The notes under the pieces: model-generated
The model's input: the letters and a program-made list of their open reading frames with translations, nothing else
The model's database searches: none
What the model was told of the DNA's origin: nothing
Translations under genes and position numbers: made by a program
Source: Bettongia penicillata ogilbyi
Taxonomy: Eukaryota; Chordata; Mammalia; Diprotodontia; Potoroidae
Length of the DNA stretch: 64,000 nucleotides
Assembly (NCBI GenBank): GCA_023548195.1
Contig: JAJHZJ010000751.1
Coordinates: 620,001-684,000 of the forward strand
Direction: 5' to 3'
In this document: piece by piece, positions 56,901 through 64,000 of the stretch
Numbering within the stretch: position 1 is the stretch's first letter
Layout: every line of letters starts with the position of its first letter

Positions 56901-57415
56901 AACTTTGAGGTACCACATCACACCTATCAGATTGTCTAACATGATAAAACTGGAAGATGATAAATGTTGGAGACGTGGGAGAGTTGGAATGCTAATTCAT
57001 TGTTGGTGGAGCTATGAGCTGATCCAACAATTCTGGAGAGCAATTTGGAACTATGCCCAAAGGGTTACAAAAATGTGCATACCCTTTGATTCAACAATAC
57101 TGCTTCTGGGACTGTATCTCAAAGAGATCAAAGAAATGGGAAAGAATTCTATGTGTACAAAACTATTTATAGTAGCTCTCTTTGTGGTGGCCAAAAACTG
57201 CAAATCAAGGGCATTCCCATCATTTGGGGGAATGGCTGAACAAGTTGTGGTATATGAATGTAATGGAATACTATTGTACTCTGAGAAACGATGAACAGGA
57301 AGACTTCAGAGAGGCCTGGAAAGACTTATGTGAACTGATGCTAAATGAAAAGAGCAGAATCAGAAGAATTTTATTCCCTGCAACAACCACAGTGTGTGAG
57401 GAATGTTTCTGGTAG
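53926..57415 (+). pseudogene. L1 ORF2 remnant (endonuclease/reverse transcriptase)
   Basis: L1 ORF2 makes the endonuclease and reverse transcriptase used for target-primed integration. Here it survives only as broken frames. 54033-54386 covers the end of the endonuclease domain (EDLNFPFPELDKSNLKINKK, CFSDQNAIKIICNQRP). 54958-55428 covers early RT ([43 protein letters not shown]). The catalytic FADD is at 55682-55693, reading LFADDMMI and then a stop at 55703. 56520-56705 and 56851-57294 hold the C-terminal region (IDDFDYIKLTNF; VIRELQIKTTLRYH). At least five frameshifts or stops make it non-functional. Confidence 0.92.
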
Positions 57416-57767
57416 ACTTAGTACTTCATTGCAATACAATAACAAAAGATTTCCAATGAATTCTTGAGGCAAAATGCCTTCCACATCCAGAGAAAGAACT
57501 AAGGAACTGGATCACAGATAGAAGTAGATCCTTTTCTTTTGCATTATGTTTTGTTTTGTTTTGTTTTATGGTTTCACCCACTCATTTTAATTCTTGTGTA
57601 TAACATGTATAGGAATGCACATGTAGACCTATATAAGATTGTACTCTGTCTCTGGGAGGAAGTGGGGAGGGAGAGGAGAATAAGACAGAGAGAGGAGAAG
57701 AAAATCTAAGATTTATGGAAGGGATTGTCTAACACTGAAAACAAATAAAATAATTTTATTTAAAAAA
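53926..57767 (+). mobile_element. L1, 5'-truncated, 3.8 kb
   Basis: Begins within the ORF2 endonuclease domain ('cattactaaacatataggct') and runs through the reverse transcriptase, ORF2 C-terminus and 3' UTR to an A-tail at 57767. A TTTTG repeat lies in the 3' UTR (57547-57567). It is the longest L1 in the window. No convincing target-site duplication was found. Confidence 0.93.
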
Positions 57768-57779
57768 CCCACAAATACA

Positions 57780-58140
57780 TTAGCAGTATGATAAAGAACA
57801 GAGATATGTAAGGGCATCTTTTAGGGTGAATCGGGTAGTATTAATGAATTATAAAAAAGAAAACAGAACTGCTAACCTCCTATTTTATTGGTTTTCTTTT
57901 CCAAAGAGAAAGATTTTGGAACCTGGAGGTGTTAAAGAAGGGAATTGAATGCATATACGGCAAAGAGATGTCCTTAATGGTTTCAAATCAAACTCACACA
58001 AAGTGACTCAGATTTAAATAAGAGCCTAAGAATATGATTGGTGAGCAATTGATTTTGAGGAAGGAAGTGGAGATCCAGAGAATATATATTAGTTTTGCTT
58101 TTTTTTTTTAAAGGAAGAATATATATTTCTTAAATTATAG
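57780..58140. other. Unassigned sequence
   Basis: No gene or repeat was supported. Confidence 0.4.
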
Positions 58141-58262
58141 ACTAAAGAATTTTAGGATTAAACAACCTAGTCAGCTATTCAGAGAGTTATTTCATGACTA
58201 GTAATTGAACCTAGATCTAAATTCTCATATCCCATTTCACTTTCAAACTCCCTCCAAACTCA
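58141..58262 (-). mobile_element. MIR-like fragment, minus strand
   Basis: 'taggattaaacaacctagtc' and 'agtaattgaacctagatcta'. Confidence 0.45.
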
Positions 58263-58289
58263 ATACTTACAGGATGGATACTGTGCCTT

Positions 58290-58395
58290 GGGTTAGTCCT
58301 TCATTTTCAAAGAGGATCTTGACATTAGAGAAATGATGACATGACTTGCACTTGACTTTTTTTTGAGTAAGGGAGGACTATGCAAGGTCACCAGC
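58290..58395 (-). mobile_element. RTE-tailed SINE, 3' segment
   Basis: 'gtccttcattttcaaagagg', 'tcttgacattagagaaatga' and 'catgacttgcacttgac'. It is interrupted by the LTR at 58396 and resumes at 58853. Confidence 0.82.
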
Positions 58396-58846
58396 TGTTA
58401 GGGAGTCTGGGCCTGATCTCTCAGGCCCACAGGCCTTATCTGACCAGCAGGTCCTGCAGGCCTTGGTGGAGTGAGCTATAAGCAATGACCGAGGTGGGAG
58501 ACAAGATAGTGAAGAACTCCGTTTATTGAAGCAGTGAACGGTGCTTTTATCTCTTTACTGACACTAGAGCCCTAAGTGGACCTATCAGCAAATAGTTTGC
58601 CCTTATAAGGAAATACTATACCTATGACCAGGACTGCCCAGGATTGCCACATAGCCCCTAGAAAAAAAAACATCTTGGGCCTTCTTTGTTCTCCAAAAGC
58701 CTGGAAAAATAGCCTTGAGCAAAACAGGGGCAGAACCCTTCCTCCCAGCCCCATCTTGCTCATGCCTTACCAGTCTCCCCTCAGTTTACCTGAGTCGTGA
58801 CCAGTGAATGCTGTCCAAGAGGCTGGGGGTTGGCAATTTCCTTTCA
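58396..58846 (-). mobile_element. Solo LTR of an endogenous retrovirus
   Basis: A 451-bp unit that on the minus strand starts TGAAAGG and ends CCTAACA (TG...CA). It has a TATA-like 'agataaaagcac' (58542-58553) and a polyadenylation signal AATAAA (58522-58527). Flanks 'accagc' (58390-58395) and 'atcagc' (58847-58852) match at 5 of 6 positions, consistent with a 6-bp duplication as in class II retroviruses. The host SINE reads continuously when the LTR is removed. No internal retroviral genes are present, so LTR-LTR recombination is likely. The family is not identified. Confidence 0.82.
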
Positions 58847-58852
58847 ATCAGC

Positions 58853-59010
58853 CTCACTTTCTCCTGAGTCATCTGGATCCAGTGACCAAATATTATCAGG
58901 ATGCCTGGAGACAGCCCAAGATGCAATGGAAGACCTTGACCTTTTAGGTTAAGGCTTTTTCAGATACTCACTTAAAGTGAGGTAATGCCCATTCACAGAG
59001 GTCCTCTGGG
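58853..59010 (-). mobile_element. RTE-tailed SINE, 5' segment
   Basis: 'ctcactttctcctgagtcat', 'ctggatccagtgaccaaata', 'gcccaagatgcaatggaaga' and 'aagtgaggtaatgcccattc' complete the SINE interrupted at 58396. Confidence 0.85.
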
Positions 59011-59021
59011 ACTACTTAGGT

Positions 59022-59165
59022 CCAGCTAGGTGGTGCAGTGGGTAGAGTAATGGACCTAGAGTCAGAGGTATCTGAGTTTGAATCTACCCTCGGCCACTTA
59101 CTAGCCACTCTCCTTACCTGTAAAATGGGGATAACTTATCTCCTAGGGTTGTCATGAGGATCAGA
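59022..59165 (+). mobile_element. Marsupial tRNA-derived SINE
   Basis: 'ccagctaggtggtgcagtgg', 'gtagagtaatggacctagag' and 'ctgtaaaatggggataactt'. Confidence 0.88.
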
Positions 59166-59189
59166 TGATTTTTAAAGTAATAATAGTTG

Positions 59190-60010
59190 GCAAGTATATA
59201 GTGCTTACAAGGTGTCAGGCACTGTACTACAGACTGTAAAATCATGTTATGACTATAGCTGTAATGGATGTATGTTTTTCCTTCTAATAGTAATTCTAGC
59301 TCTTCTGAACAACTCATAGCATCTAGAGTCTTAAGGTTATTCTCAAATGCTTTCATCAATCATTCTATCATGTATTTGTTCATAATAGGTACCTAAAATC
59401 ATTTAATTAATCAACACACATTTATTGGAAATCAATCTTCAGAGATCAAAAGAAGTCCAAGGTATTATATTGATCTTGTGAAGCTTAAAGTTAATTTGGA
59501 GTGATATTATACAAACACTTGGAAAGTTAAATATCAATAAAGTGGTCATAAATTATCACAAGTAGATGGCTAAATATCTAATGGACAATTCAGACAATTA
59601 ATATCATATAAAATTAGATGCAGAGAGATGAATTTTATATTAAACCAACATAGGGAAGGAAAGATTTGAGGAGGTTTATGAAAAAGTTAAGAAAGACATT
59701 CCTGGGAGAGGCCATAAAAAATAAAAATGAAAATCACTCAATCTTTCTGAACAGTTAAATTAACATAATTGGTGGAAAAAGAAGATTGGAATAGGAAGAA
59801 ATTTTAGGTAGAGGTAAATTAGGAAACGCTATGAATGACACTAAATGTGAGATTCAGAACTTGAATTTTATCTTATCCTGCAGACAACTGGAAACCATTT
59901 AAGAGTTTTGATTAGAGAAATTATGTCATTTAAACTGTATTTTCAGAAGATTGCCTAATGGCAGTAGGTAAGATAAATTAGTAGAGAGAATGGAAATAAA
60001 AGTGTTCATT
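59190..60010 (+). mobile_element. L2-like fragments
   Basis: 'caggtgtcaggcactgtact'-like start, then 'acattcctgggagaggccat', 'gacaactggaaaccatttaa', 'gagttttgattagagaaatt' and 'ttcagaagattgcctaatgg', an L2 internal order. Continuity is uncertain. Confidence 0.5.
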
Positions 60011-60019
60011 ATGAGTCTA

Positions 60020-60240
60020 TAGAGGCAGTTAGGCAGCCCAGTGGATAGAGCTGTAGGCCTGAAATCAGGAAGCCCTGACTTCAGATATGGTCTCAGACAC
60101 TTACAAGCTGTGTGATCCTGGACAAGTCTTAAACCTCTGATTCTGTTGTCTCAACTTCAAAATTATGACAATATATATCATTTGCCTATCAGGTGGTTGA
60201 GCAAGCAAATGAGATAGTATTTGCTTGGCACAAATAACAC
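60020..60240 (+). mobile_element. Marsupial tRNA-derived SINE
   Basis: 'gaggcagttaggcagcccag', 'tggatagagctgtaggcctg', 'tctcagacacttacaagctg' and 'tgtgatcctggacaagtctt'. Confidence 0.88.
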
Positions 60241-60244
60241 TTAA

Positions 60245-60585
60245 TTTATGCACACACATGTGGGAGCATGTTTACACAAACAGGGATATACATATACACA
60301 CATATATATTAATATACACATATAAATATATGAATCTATACATATGTATATAAATATACACATGAATTTATCATGTAGTTTATGTGATTATATTATATAT
60401 GATGTATATATAATGTATATATACATATATAAATACATAATATATAAATATATACTACATATGCAACATATAAATATATATATAAATGAATGCATTATGT
60501 AGTTTGTGTAAATATATTATATATAATGTATATTATACAAATATTCACAGATGATGTATATTCATATGATATATATTTACATATC
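60245..60585. repeat. AT-rich/ATAC low-complexity tract
   Basis: About 340 bp of TATA/ACAT units. The phrase 'atgtagtttatgtgattata' recurs about 120 bp later as 'atgtagtttgtgtaaatata', suggesting local duplication. Confidence 0.85.
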
Positions 60586-60881
60586 AAGACCCTATGCAGA
60601 TAAAATTGGCTAACCTATGTAAAGAACTTTAAAACATGCTGTATAGATGCTGAATACATGAAAATGTGAAGAAGATAAAAAACAGTAAGGGTGTGTGCTA
60701 GGCTATGTGTTCTGGGAAATCACCTTATGAACAGTTTTGGAAAGTCTTGTACTGGATACTTTGTGAGAGACAGTGGAAGGATGCCAAGTGGCAGAGGACT
60801 TACAGATTTATATTTCTTCCTAGAGTGAAAGGACAAGAAGCTATTTCAAGAGCAGTAGTGGTTGGCAGAGCTTTCCAAAAG

Positions 60882-60886
<5 letters not shown>

Positions 60887-60916
<30 letters not shown>
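60887..60916. repeat. (CT)n microsatellite
   Basis: About 15 CT units. Confidence 0.95.
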
Positions 60917-60919
<3 letters not shown>

Positions 60920-61284
60920 TTGATGTAATGGATTGATAAATGGAGAGGAATTGATAGGAATTCGATAGCTGAGTTGTGAGAGCACTAGAACCTTTTCACA
61001 AGAAATAATAAAATGAGCTACAAAGAATTAACAGTAGCCCCAAGGGCAAGAAAAAGGAGAAATCAAAAAGAGGACTAATCTGTGGTCAAGAAGGAAGAGA
61101 AATTAGGCAGGTTCATAGATCCCCATAGACATTCTGAGGTAGGAGGGACTCAGGTGGAAGCCACCTGCTATCTTCATCTATTCACCTAAGAGAAATTTCA
61201 ACAAAAGATTTATTCTTTCCCCAACTTTCTCTCACCTTTTCAATCAACAAACATGTTAGCATATTTTTACTTGTCTAATTCAGT
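60917..61284. other. Unassigned sequence
   Basis: No gene or repeat was supported. Confidence 0.4.
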
Positions 61285-62572
61285 AAGTCTTATTTTCCTT
61301 CATGATTTCTGGGAAGATATTGTCCAGGCTTTTTTTTTTCATCATAGCTTTCTGGTAGACCAATAATTCCTAGATTTTCTCTCCTAGATCTATTTTCCAG
61401 GTCAGTTGTTTTTCCAATTATATAGTTTACATTTTCTTCTATCTTTTCATTCTTTAGATTCTGTTTGACTGATTCGTAATGTCTCATAAAGTCATAAGCT
61501 TCTGCCTGCAAGATTTTAATTTTTATCAGATTGTTTTCTTCAGTTAACTTTTGTCTCTCCTTTTCCATCTATCCAATTGTTCCTTTTAAAGAGTTATTTT
61601 CTCCAGGTAGGTTTTGTACTTCTTTTTCTATTTGTCCAATTTTCCTTTTAAATTCTTCTGTGATTTCTTTTTTCATATTTTTAAAATCATTGGTCAGTTT
61701 TTCTTCTATTTCTCTAGTTTGGCTTTTAAAATCCTTCCTGAGCTCTTCAAAGAATGTTTTTTGTGGTTCAGACCAGTTCATATTCCCTTCTGAAGTTTCA
61801 GATGAGGGTATAGTCTCAATGCTGACCTCTTTGGTACTTGTGTTTTGATCCTTGTCCCCATAGAAAGATTCTATGGTATTTTCTTCTCTGCTTTGCTTCA
61901 TACTCAAGATGATCCCCCTTTTCCTGGCTTTTAAAGTAGATCTCTGCATCTAGGATGCAAGAGGCTCTGTCCCACAGTTCTTGTGCCTAAAACTTGAGGC
62001 TTTGTGTGTTGTGGCCTCTGGTTCTTTCAGCTAGAAGCTAAAATGCTGCAGCTTACCTGGTTCTGAGCTGGTTAATATTGGAAAGCAGAGGCCATATGAA
62101 GTCTTTTGAAGCTTCCCTGGAGTTACCCTGAAACTATCTGTGTTAAGTGTAGGGGAGGGGTGGTCTTATCACAGGACATCTCTTCTGCTGAGCTAAAGTA
62201 TAGGCAAGTTCAGAGATTGGTGATTCCATCTGTGCTAGTTTCTTCCCCATTCCCCTGGGGTGCTAAGGCACACCTCGGGCCCTGGTGTTGGCAGTTGAGG
62301 GCTTCACATCACTAGGGCTCAGGATCTTCTCACAGTTTTCTGAGGTGGGGCTGTCTGGGACAGCTCCAGTCATGCACTGGTCCCCTTCACCCAGAGCAAG
62401 TGGGACCCTCTTTCACAATGTTCCTAGCTTCACATGATAAGAGAATGTTTATCCCTTCTGCTGCTCTCACTTTTCCAGGGTTTTCCTGGGGAGATATTCT
62501 CTGGCATCTTCAAGGTCAGCAAAGGGAAGGAGATAGCAATTACCAATCACTCCACCATTTTGGCTCCTGGAA
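61285..62572 (-). mobile_element. L1 5' end with ORF1, 3'-truncated, minus strand
   Basis: The minus strand starts at about 62572 with 'aggagccaaaatggtggagt', an L1 5' end. A 5' UTR of about 0.6 kb and ORF1 follow, and the L1 similarity stops near 61285. There is no ORF2, 3' UTR or A-tail. This is the opposite of normal L1 truncation. Confidence 0.82.
61290..61949 (-). pseudogene. L1 ORF1 N-terminal half
   Basis: L1 ORF1p-type RNA-binding protein, N-terminal part only. The first frame (61949-61569) holds EENTIESFYGDKDQ, then a long coiled coil (FEELRKDFKSQTREIEEKL... to ...PGENNSLKGTIG) and a stop. The second (61568-61290) is in the same frame and continues the coiled coil (MEKERQKLTEENNLIKIKIL) into the RRM-like start TTDLENRSRRENLGIIGLPE. 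The two are separated only by a stop near 61569. The C-terminal domain is missing. It resembles the HAL1 ORF1 but is clearly a different L1 subfamily. Confidence 0.85.
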
Positions 62573-62581
62573 GTCTTGTAC

Positions 62582-63025
62582 TTGTGCTTTGTCTTTCATT
62601 CTTGAAGAGGATCATGACATCAGGAAGATGTTGCCCTGACTTGCAAGTGAATTGGATTTAAATAAAAGAGTGCTGTGCAAAGTCCCAGTCTCACTTTCTC
62701 CCACAGAGTCATCTGTATATAAATCAGAACAATGGAAAATGGCCCAAGATACAGTGGGACACACTGACCTTTTTAAGCTAAGGACTTTTTAAGTTTTCAC
62801 TTTGAGTGAGGCAATGCCCATTCAGTGATTAGGGCTTTTTTAAGAAATGAGCCAAGAGTTGGCCCCTTTACCTTACAAAAAATTAAACTGGGAGAGGAAG
62901 AGCTGGCCAAAAGAGAAACAAGTACTATTTACATTTCCTATCATTACATGGTGCTTGAGCAGGGACCTACTGTTGGCCAACCAGTGAGAGCTAGAGTGAA
63001 TTGGATTTAAGGCATCATTTTAAGA
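62582..63025 (-). mobile_element. RTE-tailed SINE/retroelement, long (type B) copy
   Basis: 'tctttcattcttgaagagga', 'tctcactttctcccacagag', 'tcatctgtatataaatcaga', 'gagtgaggcaatgcccattc', then the 5' extension (62840-63025) that aligns with 44560-44800. Confidence 0.72.
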
Positions 63026-63104
63026 AAGAAATCTAGCCAGTAAACCATGAGATATCAAGATAAATTTCATCCATCCAGATTTGCCTTCCAATTCCTTTGG
63101 GCAG

Positions 63105-63185
63105 AGCACACACACAAACACACACACACACATACACAGAGACAAACACACACATATATGTATATACTATATATAAATATATATA
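63105..63185. repeat. CA/TA microsatellite
   Basis: 'cacacacacacacatacaca' and 'tatatgtatatactatatat'. Confidence 0.92.
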
Positions 63186-63324
63186 TTGCTCTCAATTTAC
63201 TTAAACATAGGTTTAAATACATTCTCCTAGTTCCCTTCCTTTTATTTTTTCTTTATCATCCATCATGATTATCTTCCAGCTTCTTGGAAGATATCAGAGA
63301 CAAAGTCTAAAGGGAAGAGAGACA

Positions 63325-63470
63325 GATAGTCAGGCACTCCAGATGTTGCCATTTGCAGATGAGATTGTGCTGATTTAATTGATCCTCAGAACATTTGAAA
63401 GGCTCCTAAATGAGATCAAAGGACTCAAAGAATTCTGCTGAATTACCCACCCAGGAAAAATAAAAATGAA
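63325..63470 (+). mobile_element. RTE-clade reverse-transcriptase fragment
   Basis: 'ttgccatttgcagatgagat' translates LPFADEIVLI, a variant of the catalytic FADD block, followed by a leucine-rich stretch (ERLLNEIKG). Short and decayed, ending in A-rich sequence just before the L1. Confidence 0.6.
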
Positions 63471-63520
63471 AAGGGTGAAAAAATAAATTCAATTAAACAA
63501 TTAGTAAAAATTAATTATTT

Positions 63521-64000
63521 AGGGGTGGAGCCAAGATTGTGGAATGAAGCAGGGATCTGCTGGAGAAGAGACCTGTTAGAGTTCTCTCCCCAAACCCCTC
63601 AGAAAAACTGTAAAAAATGACTTTAAACAACTTCTAGAGCAGCAGAAGTCACAAAATGAAAAACTGAAGCAAATATCTGGGCCAAGGCAACCTGGAGCAT
63701 TGATAAGAAAGGCTTATCTCACTCAGTATCAGCTGAGATCAGGTTCAGCATGGACCAGGCTGGCACAGATGGAGTGGGAGCAGGCCTTAGAGGACTGAAT
63801 CACGGGTAGCTGCTGTGGTTTCTAACCTTCTAAACCTACAAATACAAAAGAGAGTTTCCAAGGTCAGTGGGAAGTATGTCACCTGGCTGAGAGGGGAGTG
63901 TGGTCTGCCCCAATCTGGGCCCCAGACCTAAGACAACAGCAACCATTGCTGAAGCAAAGGCTGCTTCTGCAACCTACTACTTAACAAAGACCTAAAATGT
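63521..64000 (+). mobile_element. L1 5' UTR, continues beyond the window
   Basis: 'aggggtggagccaagattgt' is an L1-type 5' start, followed by about 480 bp of GC-richer 5' UTR. ORF1 is not reached before the window ends. Completeness is unknown. Confidence 0.78.

Noticed and set aside
53857..57790. 'caccatagacaatg' as the target-site duplication of the 3.8-kb L1
   Set aside because: No matching copy follows the L1 A-tail. Both copies lie on the 5' side.
1..64000. CRISPR arrays, tRNA or rRNA genes, bacterial operons
   Set aside because: No spaced direct repeats, cloverleaf-capable intact tRNA or ribosomal sequence was seen. tRNA-like sequences are SINE heads only.

Overview
The window looks like an AT-rich mammalian gene desert, most probably marsupial. 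This rests on the repeat content: tRNA-derived SINEs of the type beginning near 'cagctaggtggtgcagtggg', RTE-clade LINEs with SINEs that share their 3' tail, many L2, MIR and CR1/L3 relics, and L1 and half-L1 (HAL1) elements of a type I associate with opossum and other marsupials. I see no protein-coding exon, tRNA, rRNA or CRISPR array. Every long open frame is retrotransposon ORF debris or a microsatellite translated into periodic peptide. Repeat names come from recognising sequence, not from a database search.

Layout. 0-9.5 kb: SINEs, MIR, L2 ends, long TG/TA and CT microsatellites, two RTE-tailed SINEs (one carrying a 91-bp hAT-like insert) and a complex single-copy stretch at 6.33-6.70 kb that could be a conserved regulatory element. 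9.6-11.2 kb: an RTE 3' half split by an L1. 11.2-16 kb: mostly unassigned with old SINE/MIR pieces. 16-25.3 kb: a nested retrotransposon block. A minus-strand HAL1 is split by a minus-strand L1, which is split by an almost complete plus-strand HAL1 (19015-21883); the two inner insertions have visible target-site duplications. Two further minus-strand L1s flank the block.

25-39 kb: sparse L1, L2, CR1 and SINE relics, GA and CT microsatellites, and candidate regulatory sequence at 36.1-36.4 kb. 39.05-40.14 kb: an inverted duplication with arms of about 300 bp and a 26-bp perfect core. 41-46 kb: an RTE fragment, two L1 3' ends and a longer RTE-tailed element. 46.17-46.48 kb: a nearly identical 157-bp tandem duplication. 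47-53.9 kb: MIR, L2, SINE and microsatellites. 53.9-57.8 kb: a 3.8-kb 5'-truncated L1 with a decayed ORF2. 58.3-59 kb: an RTE-tailed SINE split by a solo LTR. 61.3-64 kb: two L1 5' ends pointing away from each other, one cut off by the window end.

No genes act together here. The content is a record of retrotransposon activity: L1 machinery mobilising L1 and HAL1, RTE machinery probably mobilising the tailed SINEs, and a few DNA-transposon and retroviral insertions.
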